Positions 15,224 through 23,287 of a stretch of DNA of 64,000 nt are shown piece after piece; the stretch's first letter is position 1, and each line of letters starts with the position of its first letter. The DNA lies in assembly GCF_000058485.1 (NCBI RefSeq), contig NC_008278.1, positions 4,396,962-4,460,961 on the forward strand, given 5' to 3'. The position numbers were made by a program, and so were the translations under genes. Origin of the DNA: Frankia alni ACN14a. Its GTDB lineage: Bacteria > Actinomycetota > Actinomycetes > Frankiales > Frankiaceae. Under the pieces are notes generated by a model. The model saw only the letters and a program-made list of their open reading frames with translations, was not told the DNA's origin and did not search any database.

Positions 15224-15991
15224 CTAACCCGCCACCACGAGGTCACGCCGGTCGTTCAGGATTGCGTTCTGCAACTGACGCATCGTCTCGCTCGGCTCGA
15301 GCCCGAGTTCCTCCCGCATGAGGCGCCGCGCGCACTGGAACTCGCGCAAAGCCTCGGCCCGCCGACCCGACAGATGCAGGGCCAGCATCAGCAGTTCCCG
15401 GAACGCCTCGTGGAACGGGTGCTCGTCGATCCAGTTCGTGAGATCACACACCAGCTCCCGGTGACGTCCGGTCCGCAAGGAGCAGCGGGCGATCGACTCC
15501 AGACACTCCAGCCGCATTTCCTCGGCCCACCGTATGAAGGTGCTCACGATGTCGCCGTCCCGGATCCCGGCAAGTACCGGCCCGCGGAAGAGCGCGGCCG
15601 CGGCGGTGAAGCTGACGAACGCCCGCTCCGGCTGGTCGGCCTGATCAGCCCGCCCGCGCGCATGCAGCTGCTGCAGGTCGTGGACGTCGGTCAGCGAGTC
15701 GTCCACCCGCAGGACGTAGCCGTGCGCGTGCGTGGTGATGACCGCTCCGTGACCTTCCGGGCCGATGCAGATCTTGCGCAGCTGGGAGATGTAGACATGC
15801 AGACCGGCCCGGACCCGGCTGGGGCGGTCGTCCCCCCATATCTCGCTGATGAGCTCTTCGGCAGAGACCGGACGATTCGCTCTGATCAGAAGCGCGGCGA
15901 GCAGGATCTCGACTTTCGGCGCGCTGATCCTGACAGGCTTTTCATTCCTGATCTGGAGAGGCCCGAGCAACTCGTATCGCGTGGCTTCCAC
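15224..15991 (-). CDS. SARP-family transcriptional activator
   Basis: A 255-residue regulator of the Streptomyces antibiotic regulatory protein family (AfsR/DnrI/RedD). An OmpR-like winged helix occupies about residues 1-95 (ELISEIWGDD, then AGLHVYISQLRK), followed by the bacterial transcriptional activation domain to the C-terminus. SARPs bind direct heptamer repeats with about 11-bp spacing and recruit RNA polymerase. GTG at 15991 is chosen because GGAGGA lies at correct distance and the next residues match the family start (YELLGPLQI); an earlier in-frame start at 16144 would add a non-conserved tail. It reads towards the KAS III/PKS operon and is the likely pathway activator (AbyI-like). 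Confidence 0.9.
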   Translation of the reverse strand: MEATRYELLGPLQIRNEKPVRISAPKVEILLAALLIRANRPVSAEELISEIWGDDRPSRVRAGLHVYISQLRKICIGPEGHGAVITTHAHGYVLRVDDSLTDVHDLQQLHARGRADQADQPERAFVSFTAAAALFRGPVLAGIRDGDIVSTFIRWAEEMRLECLESIARCSLRTGRHRELVCDLTNWIDEHPFHEAFRELLMLALHLSGRRAEALREFQCARRLMREELGLEPSETMRQLQNAILNDRRDLVVAG

Positions 15992-17086
15992 AGTCTGTCC
16001 TCCACGGACGGGGAGACGGACCGGTGTCCGCTTCACCTGGCGTCGGCCATTCTCACCAGACGGACGAAGCAGGCACATCAGCGGAAGTGCGTATCTTCGG
16101 CCCAGCCCGTACGTACTCGCCGAGTGCGGCCGGGTCGTGGGCATAGGGGCGACTCGACGTTCGGGCGCCGCCGGATCCCGATCTCGGCGGCCTCAGCCCT
16201 GCACCGCGCCGGAACTTCGGCCCGCCCGCCCGGCTCGATGCCCGCGGCACGGACGGATCCGCTCGCCGCCCACGCCGATTCGGCGCGTGGGACCAACCGG
16301 CCGAACAGCCCGGCGAGCCGGCCCGGTGCGGTGCTCCACGCACCGGCGCATCACTTTCGATCGTTTCCCGCGGACGGGATCGGCCCCGACCGCGATCGTA
16401 TCGAAGGCGCGCGTTTCCCCCGCCGACCCCCGACTCCGATTACACACCGCAACCATTGGCGGGTACCGGCGGCGGCCATTGGAAGCGGCAGCCGACCAGG
16501 CAGCGGGCCACATATCCGCGGCCGGGCGGGCGACGACCGGAACGGGCAGGACGGACCGTAACGGTGGACAGTACGAAGAGGCTCCTCGTAGGATGCGAAG
16601 GTGCTCCGCAGCCCATCTCGTCGCGCCCACATAGACTTCGCCCGGGTGTCCAGCGCTTTGTGTCCGTAGGCACGACTGTTCCGATCTCTGGCATCGGGGC
16701 ACTGCTGTTTTCCGCCCTCGCGGGCGGCCTTTCCGGCGGCCGGGCCGTGCGCAGATCCGCATGGGGATGTCGCAGCCACATCGTACCGTGCCGCCGCTCT
16801 GACTCGTGCCGCCGCTCTGACTATGGTGCGAAGCACTCATCCGCGCACCTTCACCCACGGCCACGGCCGGTGGTGGACACAACGGTGTGATATACGCCGC
16901 GCGGGCGCGATCGCATCCAACCGCCCGCCATGGCCGGCACGGCCGGCCCACGCCACGCACGGCCGCCCAGGCGGCCGAACCTCGTGTCGAGGCTGCAAAA
17001 ATACAACACAATGAACGCGTCACCGCGCGCGACGGTCGCGGATCCCGCGCCCGGCCCGACGCTTCCGGGGACAAGGGGAATGCCAG
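15992..17086. promoter_or_regulatory. Long divergent regulatory region between SARP and LuxR-type genes
   Basis: About 1.1 kb without a convincing gene; open frames here lack family features and have weak codon bias. It separates two divergently transcribed regulators and should contain both promoters. It includes an 18-bp direct repeat at 16787-16822 and a G-rich leader with AAGGGGA shortly before the ATG at 17087. Confidence 0.6.
16787..16822 (+). repeat. Tandem 18-bp direct repeat in the SARP/LuxR intergenic region
   Basis: Two identical 18-bp units stand head to tail (CGTGCCGCCGCTCTGACT) and are followed at once by ATGGTG, so a -10-like element could overlap the end of the second unit. 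It may be a regulator site or just another example of the 18-bp repeats that recur in this window. Confidence 0.6.
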
Positions 17087-19939
17087 ATGGAGTCGTCGCT
17101 CCACGCCATGACGCCCTACGCACCCGCGCACATCAACCCACCCGAGTCCACCGTCGTGCGGACGGCCGAGCTGGAAACGCTGCAGACCCTGGTATGCGAG
17201 CCCGCCCGCGCAGGCAGTTTGATCGCGGTCGTCGGCGACCCGGGGTCGGGCAAGACGCATCTGCTGGCCGCCCTGGTGCGCCACCGGTACTCCAGCGAGC
17301 GCCCGGCCATTGTCTACCGCCACTCCCCGGGCCAGGACGCGGACTCGTACAGCCCACTGCAGTCCGCGCTGTCGCACATCCCGCCGCCCCGCTCACCGGA
17401 TCTGCCGGCCGAGAACGTCGCGCGGCTGCGGCGGTGGTCGGCCAGTCGGGGCCTGCTCGTCCTGGAGGACGCCCATCTGGCGAGCGCCGCCACGATAGGG
17501 GAGCTGACCGCGATCGCAGCGGGGAAGATCCGTCCCCGGTGGGACGTGGTCGTCTCGCTGCGGCCCCGCCAGACCCCCATGGAGCTGGCCGAGGCGATCT
17601 CGCTCGGCGTCACCTTCGGCCACGCCAGTCGGATCGAGCTGGCGCCGCTGACCAACGAGCAGGTCGTCGCCCTGCTGTCGCGACCACTGACGCGGGAGAT
17701 CCGTCCTGACGACCGCAATCCCTTCAACCTGCGCGCGCTGCTGGCCCTCGAACAGAGCAGGCGGCAGTGCCAGAACTCGATCGTCGCGCCCTTCGAGTTC
17801 GCCGCGCTGGTCGAGACCCAGGGCCTGAGCGCGACGGAGCACCGCGTCCTGCAGGCAGCCGTGGTGCTGCGGGACCACTTCGACGTCGAGCTGCTCTCGG
17901 CGGTTGCCGAGCTGGACCATCCGCAGGTCTCCGCGGCGGTGCGGGTGCTGGTACAGCGCGACCTGTTGCGGCCGGACGGGATCGGGCAGGGCTTCTCCAT
18001 CCGCCACGACGTCCTCGGCACGCTCCTGCACCGGTCGATGGATCCGATCTGGGCGAAGAACGCCCACCGGCGCGCCATCGGCAGCCTCGCCAGCCGGGGC
18101 CTGACCAGCCGAGAGCTCGGCTTCCATCTGGTTCACTCGCTCTTCCGCGCGCGGCCTGAGGAACTCGCGCAGATCGTCGCGGCGGCGTGGGACGTCATGG
18201 AGCTCGATGTCTCGGAGGCCATCTCGTGGCTCACCACGGTGACCGAATGGACCTCCCCCACCAGCGCGATCGGACGCAAGGCCCGACTCGCCCTGGTCGC
18301 CGCGCTCGGCAACTCCGGGCGCATGACGGAAAGCCGTGCCCTACTCTTCGACATCCGCCGCCACCAGGAGGATCTCCACGAGGCCGACTGGGCAGATCAG
18401 GTCGCCTTCGTCAGCGTGATCGAGGGCATCGCCAGCCACGACGTCCAGACCCTCGGCCTGCTCGGTGAGCAACTGGATCTGCCCGCGGCCCGTTCCTCGA
18501 TCGCCTGGCCCCGGATGGTCTTCGCCCACGGCCTGCGGATGGCGATGATGATCGGAACACACGACCGCCAGCTCATCGACGCCGCGGTAGAGGTCGCCCG
18601 ACGCAACGGGACGGACGCGGACATCTGCGGACTGCTTGCCATCCGAGCGCTCGCCTCGATGCAGGCGGGGGACTTCGACGCCGCCTGCACGGACGCGTCC
18701 GCCGCCGGGGATGCCCTTTCCCGGTGCCCGGAGCGGCTGGTCAGCCAACGACTGGAATACATCTTCGCGGTCGGTCTCGCCGACCTCTATCTCGGCCGGT
18801 GGTCGGATGCCCGCCATCACCTCGGCCGCGGGGTGGCAACGGCCTACCGGTCGCAGCGGACCTTCATCCTGCCGAGCCTGCTGGTGCTGCTCAGCGAGGC
18901 CGAGCGCAACCTCGGGCTGCTCCGCCAGGCGCGCAAGTCGGCGCAGGCGGCTCACCATGAGGCCGGCACCACCTCCACCCTGCGCTGGTCCCAGGCTCTC
19001 GCCCTGCAGTCGCTCAGCGAGGTATGGCTGCAGCCGCCGGGCAGCGGGCGGGCGCGCGCACTGGCGAAGCAGGCGCTGTCCGGGCACCCCCAGGAGCCGC
19101 AGATGCCACTGCGCGGCGACGTCAACGGCAGTGCGTCGATGGCGATCCTTTCTCTGGCCATCTCGGCCTGGCTTGACGGCGATCCGCAGCACTGCGTGAC
19201 GTTGCTGCTCAACGAGGGCAGGGGAGCGCAGCTGACGGGGCTGCCACTGATGCAGCGCGGCCGAGGTTGGGAGCTGCTCTGCGCGGCCGGGCTCGACGCC
19301 GGACTGCCCATCGCCGAGTGGGCCGCGCGCAACGAGCACCACGCCCGCGCGGTATCGCTGCCCTCTCACCAGGCCTTCGCCCTCCTCTCGCGTGGCCACG
19401 TGCTGCGTGGGACCGGGCGGACCGCCGACGCCGCCGCGTGCTACCTGGAGGCGGCCACGCTGTTCGCCTCGGTAGGCATGACGATCGATCAGTGCTACTC
19501 CCTCGGTCTCGCCGCGGCGGCGCTGCGATCGCTGGGCCGCGCCTCGCAGGCCGCGGACCTCGCCGACCTGGCGGCGGAGATCGCCGGGCGCCGCGACGCC
19601 CGCACCCTGCTGGACTGGCTGGGCCGGCAGGCCGGCCAACCCAGCCGAACCAGCCGACCCGACCAGCCCCGACCGCCGGACCCCGTCGACTCCGAGATAC
19701 TCGGCGCGCTCACCCGGCGCGAGCGCGAGATCGCCTTCCTCATCTCGTCGGGCATGAAACGGCGGGAGATCGCCGAGCGACTGACGATAAGCATCAGAAC
19801 AGTCGACGTCCACCTGACCCGAATCTATCGGAAGACCGGATTGAACTCAATGGTGGAGCTGGCTCTCGCGGTGACCCGGAGCACCGGTACGGGCCAGGCC
19901 GAGGACCAGCGCCCGACGCTTCTCTTTAGAACCATTTGA
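17087..19939 (+). CDS. Large ATP-binding LuxR-type regulator (LAL/MalT family)
   Basis: A 950-residue LAL regulator. An N-terminal STAND-type ATPase has Walker A GDPGSGKT (about 50-57) and Walker B LLVLEDAH; a long helical TPR-like middle follows; the C-terminus holds a LuxR helix-turn-helix (about 872-915) opening with TRREREIAFL and including REIAERL and TVDVHLTRIYRK. Such proteins act as pathway activators in many macrolide and tetronate clusters; AbyH of the abyssomicin cluster is of this type. It is transcribed away from the SARP and ends 97 bp before the AbyU-like gene. Confidence 0.93.
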   Translation: MESSLHAMTPYAPAHINPPESTVVRTAELETLQTLVCEPARAGSLIAVVGDPGSGKTHLLAALVRHRYSSERPAIVYRHSPGQDADSYSPLQSALSHIPPPRSPDLPAENVARLRRWSASRGLLVLEDAHLASAATIGELTAIAAGKIRPRWDVVVSLRPRQTPMELAEAISLGVTFGHASRIELAPLTNEQVVALLSRPLTREIRPDDRNPFNLRALLALEQSRRQCQNSIVAPFEFAALVETQGLSATEHRVLQAAVVLRDHFDVELLSAVAELDHPQVSAAVRVLVQRDLLRPDGIGQGFSIRHDVLGTLLHRSMDPIWAKNAHRRAIGSLASRGLTSRELGFHLVHSLFRARPEELAQIVAAAWDVMELDVSEAISWLTTVTEWTSPTSAIGRKARLALVAALGNSGRMTESRALLFDIRRHQEDLHEADWADQVAFVSVIEGIASHDVQTLGLLGEQLDLPAARSSIAWPRMVFAHGLRMAMMIGTHDRQLIDAAVEVARRNGTDADICGLLAIRALASMQAGDFDAACTDASAAGDALSRCPERLVSQRLEYIFAVGLADLYLGRWSDARHHLGRGVATAYRSQRTFILPSLLVLLSEAERNLGLLRQARKSAQAAHHEAGTTSTLRWSQALALQSLSEVWLQPPGSGRARALAKQALSGHPQEPQMPLRGDVNGSASMAILSLAISAWLDGDPQHCVTLLLNEGRGAQLTGLPLMQRGRGWELLCAAGLDAGLPIAEWAARNEHHARAVSLPSHQAFALLSRGHVLRGTGRTADAAACYLEAATLFASVGMTIDQCYSLGLAAAALRSLGRASQAADLADLAAEIAGRRDARTLLDWLGRQAGQPSRTSRPDQPRPPDPVDSEILGALTRREREIAFLISSGMKRREIAERLTISIRTVDVHLTRIYRKTGLNSMVELALAVTRSTGTGQAEDQRPTLLFRTI

Positions 19940-20036
19940 GCCCCCCGACATAGCATTTGGACAATATTGACCGAGGGCTCGACCGGCCGGTGGACCGACG
20001 GCGCGACGGGCCGCGCAGCCAGGAGGGACCGACACC

Positions 20037-20582
20037 ATGACAGGTACGTCGACGACCGGCCGCACCGCACCGGAGGATCTCGCTCGAACGGGCGCGGTCT
20101 TCACGTTCACCGCTCCCCCAGAGACCAGTTCGGCCGAGGTCGACGGCCTCCGCCAGCCGGCGAGGTCGCTGATTCTGCGCGACCTTACCGAGAAGGTGAC
20201 CGCGTACCAGTCGACCAACGACGACCTGACCGGAGCGACACCGACCGAGAACGATGTCGCCACCGTGGAGCTTGACATATTCGCTCCGGACGGGACGCTG
20301 CTGGGGAGAACGGTGGGTGGCGGCCGAATGCTCTACCAGCAGGCCGACGACGGCCATTACATCGCGTACTTCGGCGAGGAGATATCGCTGTTGGACGGAA
20401 ACGTCGTGCGGTCGGGCGGGCTCGTCGACGACGCCCGCCTGACCGCCGGGGAGCCGGCGACCTTTCCCGCCGTCGTCGTCGACGGCCCCCTGCGCGGGGC
20501 CATCGGTTACCGCCAGTTCCGGCCCCTGGTCAAGGAGACCCACGACACCTACATCTCCTCGATTGTGCTGTACGGACGGTGA
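20037..20582 (+). CDS. AbyU-like spirotetronate [4+2] cyclase (Diels-Alderase), beta-barrel
   Basis: A 181-residue protein whose last 140 residues follow the pattern of AbyU, the lipocalin/allene-oxide-cyclase-like beta barrel that forms the spirotetronate ring by an intramolecular Diels-Alder reaction. Matching landmarks are an acidic strand with DGTLLG, then GEEISLLDGNVVRSGG (AbyU has a QEDITLSDGVIHAEG-like stretch) and GYRQFRPL near the C-terminus (AbyU GFRQWRM). The first 40 residues are an extra, Thr-rich, probably flexible extension. AGGAGGGA precedes the ATG at 20037. The stop overlaps the GTG of the aldo-keto reductase. The assignment rests on remembered sequence pattern, not on an alignment. 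Confidence 0.82.
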   Translation: MTGTSTTGRTAPEDLARTGAVFTFTAPPETSSAEVDGLRQPARSLILRDLTEKVTAYQSTNDDLTGATPTENDVATVELDIFAPDGTLLGRTVGGGRMLYQQADDGHYIAYFGEEISLLDGNVVRSGGLVDDARLTAGEPATFPAVVVDGPLRGAIGYRQFRPLVKETHDTYISSIVLYGR

Positions 20583-21601
20583 TCTCCCGGACCTCCTCCG
20601 AGGATTCCATCACCCGCCTGCCCACCCGGCGGATCGGCACTCTCACCGTCGGCGCCCAGGGGCTGGGGTGTCTGGGCATGACCGAGTTCTACGGTCCGAC
20701 CGATGACGCGGAGGCGATCGCCACCATTCATCGTGGGCTCGAACGCGGGATCACCCTGCTCGACACCGCCGACGTCTACGGGCACGGCCGCAACGAGGAG
20801 CTGATCGGGCGCGCGCTGCGGGGCCGGCGCGACCAGGCCGTCATCGCCACCAAGTTCGGCGTGGTCCGCCCCGGACCGGGTGTGGGCTCGGGTATCCGCG
20901 CCGACGCCGACCACGTCCGCCGCAGCTGCGAGGACTCCCTGCGTCGGCTGGGTGTCGATCATCTCGACATCCTCTGTCTGACCAGGGTGGACCCCTCGGT
21001 ACCGATCGAGGAGACGGCCGGGGCGCTGGCCGCGCTCGTCACCGCCGGCAAGGTCCGCGAGATCGGGCTGTCCGAAGCCGGGGCCGCGACGATCCGCCGC
21101 GCCCACGCGGTCCATCCCCTGGGAGTACTCCAGACGGAGTGGTCGCTGTGGTCCCGTGACATCGAGGCCGAGATCGCGCCGCTGTGCCGCGAGCTGGGCA
21201 TCACGGTCGTCGCCTATGCGCCGCTCGGCCGCGGCTTCCTCAGCGGCACCATCCGCTCGGTCGACCAGCTCGGTACCGACGACTTCCGCCGGATCGCCCA
21301 GCCCCGCTTCGCCGCCGAGAACCTGCCCCGCAACCTCACCGTCGTGGACCGGCTGGTCCGGCTGGCGGACGAGCGGGGCGTGAGCGCGGCGCAGCTGGCC
21401 CTGGCCTGGCTGCACCATCGCGACCTCGACGTCGTGCCCATTCCGGGCACCCGACGGCGTTCGCACCTGGACGAGAACGCGGCGGCCGCCTTCCTGGACC
21501 TCGATGCCGAGGACCTGGCCGCGATCGAGGCGAGCGTCGCGCCCGGGCACATCGCGGGTGCGCGCTGGAACGAGCAGAGCATGCAGTTCATCGAGCGCTG
21601 A
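20579..21601 (+). CDS. Aldo-keto reductase family protein with altered catalytic tetrad
   Basis: A 340-residue (beta/alpha)8 aldo-keto reductase. Asp and Tyr of the tetrad are visible in LLDTADVYGHG and Lys in IATKFG. The position of the tetrad His, usually LHRVDP in this subfamily, reads LTRVDP, so Thr replaces His. Late motifs (PIPGTRRRSHLDEN) for NADP(H) binding are intact. The start is GTG at 20579, overlapping the AbyU-like stop by 4 bp (GTGA), so the two are co-translated. It probably acts as a tailoring ketone or enone reductase, but the His loss could change its chemistry. Confidence 0.88.
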   Translation: MISRTSSEDSITRLPTRRIGTLTVGAQGLGCLGMTEFYGPTDDAEAIATIHRGLERGITLLDTADVYGHGRNEELIGRALRGRRDQAVIATKFGVVRPGPGVGSGIRADADHVRRSCEDSLRRLGVDHLDILCLTRVDPSVPIEETAGALAALVTAGKVREIGLSEAGAATIRRAHAVHPLGVLQTEWSLWSRDIEAEIAPLCRELGITVVAYAPLGRGFLSGTIRSVDQLGTDDFRRIAQPRFAAENLPRNLTVVDRLVRLADERGVSAAQLALAWLHHRDLDVVPIPGTRRRSHLDENAAAAFLDLDAEDLAAIEASVAPGHIAGARWNEQSMQFIER

Positions 21602-21605
21602 CGGA

Positions 21606-21645
21606 CGCCCCGCCGGTCGACCTGTCCCGGTCGGCCGGCGGGGCG
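21606..21645 (+). terminator. Hairpin terminator after the aldo-keto reductase
   Basis: Two 15-base arms (21606-21620 and 21631-21645) pair with one mismatch around a 10-base loop, directly after the reductase stop and before the convergent ferredoxin/P450 pair. There is no T-tract, as is common in actinomycetes. Confidence 0.7.
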
Positions 21646-21753
21646 CTCCACGACGGTCCTCAGCATCCTCGGCAGCATCCTCGACGTCCACGACGATGCA
21701 TGACGGCCCACGATCTTCACGACGATTCGCGACGGGGGCGGCCGGGCACAAGA

Positions 21754-21972
21754 TCACCCGGTCGCAGACCCACCGAGCAGCGTGATCGCGGCGGCCGGGC
21801 ACAGATACTGGGCCTTGCGCAGCAGGGGCTCGTCGCCGGCCGGCCGATCCGGCTCGACGACGACCACCAGACCCTCCTCGTCCTGGTCGAAGACGTCCGG
21901 CGCCGTCGCCAGGCAGCGCCCGGCACTGATACACAGGTCGCGGTCGGCCTCGACCCGCAGCGCCGCTACCAC
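21754..21972 (-). CDS. Single-cluster [3Fe-4S] ferredoxin (AbyW-type)
   Basis: A 72-residue ferredoxin with the cluster motif C-x5-C (DLCISAGRC) and a later CPAAAI, typical of the small ferredoxins that serve actinomycete P450s. GTG at 21972 is chosen: the gene overlaps the last bases of the P450 frame, including its TAG, by 7 bp, and the length then fits the family. The partner is clearly the P450 immediately upstream. Confidence 0.9.
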   Translation of the reverse strand: MVAALRVEADRDLCISAGRCLATAPDVFDQDEEGLVVVVEPDRPAGDEPLLRKAQYLCPAAAITLLGGSATG

Positions 21973-23153
21973 TCGACGGGAAGCTCGAGGACACGCTGCA
22001 CGGTGCCCGCACTGAGGATCGGCAGCTCCTCCATCGGCACGGCCAGGCGCAGTCCCGGCAGACGGGTGATCAGCTCGCGCAGCGCCAGCTCGATCTCCAG
22101 CCGGGCGAGGTTCTGCCCCAGGCACTGGTGGATGCCGAATCCGAACGTCAGGTGGAACGTGTCGTCGCGCTGGATGTCGAACTCGTCCGCCCGCTGGTGC
22201 ACCTGCGGATCGCGGTTGGCCAGGGTGCCGGAGACCAGGACGGGCTCGCCCTCCCGGATGTGGTGCCCCGCTATCTCGATGTCGCCCTTGGCGATCCGGA
22301 CGGCGACCAGGTCCGTGGTCGCGACGTAACGCAGCAGCTCTTCGATCGCCCCGGGCAGCAAGGAGATGTCGGCCCGCAGCTTGGCCAGTTCCTCGGGGTG
22401 CCCGAGCAGGTTGATGATGCCGATCGCGAGCGTCGACGCCGTCGTCTCGTGGGCCGCGATCAGCAGGACGAGCGCGATCGACACCAGTTCGTCGTGGCCG
22501 ATGTCGCCATCGCTGACCCGCTCCCGCACCAGTTGGCCGATCAGGCCGTCGGTTGGGTTGCGCTGCTGCTCCGTCACCAGATTGTCGAGATACTCGACGA
22601 GGTCCTGGGCCGCCTTGCCGGCCTCCTCCTCGCCGGCCAGCATCACCTTGCCGCTGCAGTCCTGGAAGAAGTCGTGGTCGGCGTAGGGAACACCGAGATG
22701 GTGACAGATGATCAGCGAGGGCATCGGCACGGCGAGCATTTCGATGAGATCCGCCGGCGGACCATGATCGATGATCCGATCGACGTAACCGGCAATGATG
22801 CGCTCAAGCTCCGGTCTCATCGCCCGCACGGAACGGAGGCTGAAATGCGGGTTGAGATAGCGACGGTACACGTCATGGATGGGCGGATCCATCGCGAGGA
22901 GGGCCAGGCTGCGCGCCACCGGCGAACGGAACCGCGGCGCCACGATGGGAAAGTTTGGATGGGTACGCAACGACGAGAGGTTCGGATGCGTGAGTATCTC
23001 TCGGGACTCCCGGTATCCGGTGACCATCCAGGACTCGCGGCCGTCGAACAGGCTGACCTTGACGACCGGCCCTTCCTGGCCGATCTCTTTATATGCCGGC
23101 GGCGGCTCGTAGGGGCAGGTCCGCGTTTGCGGATACTGTGGGGCCTGCGTCAT
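21966..23153 (-). CDS. Cytochrome P450 (tailoring oxidase, AbyX/AbyV-like)
   Basis: A 395-residue soluble bacterial P450. The I-helix reads AAHETT, the K-helix has EELLRY, and the haem loop FGFGIHQCLG puts the thiolate at about Cys344. It is followed by its own ferredoxin in an overlapping arrangement. Its N-terminus (CPYEPPPAYKEIG, then FDGRESWMVTG) closely parallels the second P450 at 32674, so the two are paralogues. In abyssomicin clusters two P450s perform an epoxidation and an ether-bridge step; which role this one has cannot be told. ATG at 23153 follows AAGGAT. Confidence 0.92.
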   Translation of the reverse strand: MTQAPQYPQTRTCPYEPPPAYKEIGQEGPVVKVSLFDGRESWMVTGYRESREILTHPNLSSLRTHPNFPIVAPRFRSPVARSLALLAMDPPIHDVYRRYLNPHFSLRSVRAMRPELERIIAGYVDRIIDHGPPADLIEMLAVPMPSLIICHHLGVPYADHDFFQDCSGKVMLAGEEEAGKAAQDLVEYLDNLVTEQQRNPTDGLIGQLVRERVSDGDIGHDELVSIALVLLIAAHETTASTLAIGIINLLGHPEELAKLRADISLLPGAIEELLRYVATTDLVAVRIAKGDIEIAGHHIREGEPVLVSGTLANRDPQVHQRADEFDIQRDDTFHLTFGFGIHQCLGQNLARLEIELALRELITRLPGLRLAVPMEELPILSAGTVQRVLELPVEW

Positions 23154-23287
23154 TCGCGGGATCCTTCCGCATGAAATCTTGCAAGTCGTCGACAGTACCG
23201 AATTTATGACCCGGGCCGACGAGTGAGGGCCACCATAGGAATGTAGTGGTAGAGGCGTACGACCGGCAAGAGCGGTTAAGAATGCCT

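Noticed and set aside
16193-17377. Leftward 394-codon frame across the SARP/LuxR gap
   Set aside because: It overlaps the start of the LAL gene antisense, has erratic codon use and no recognisable domain.
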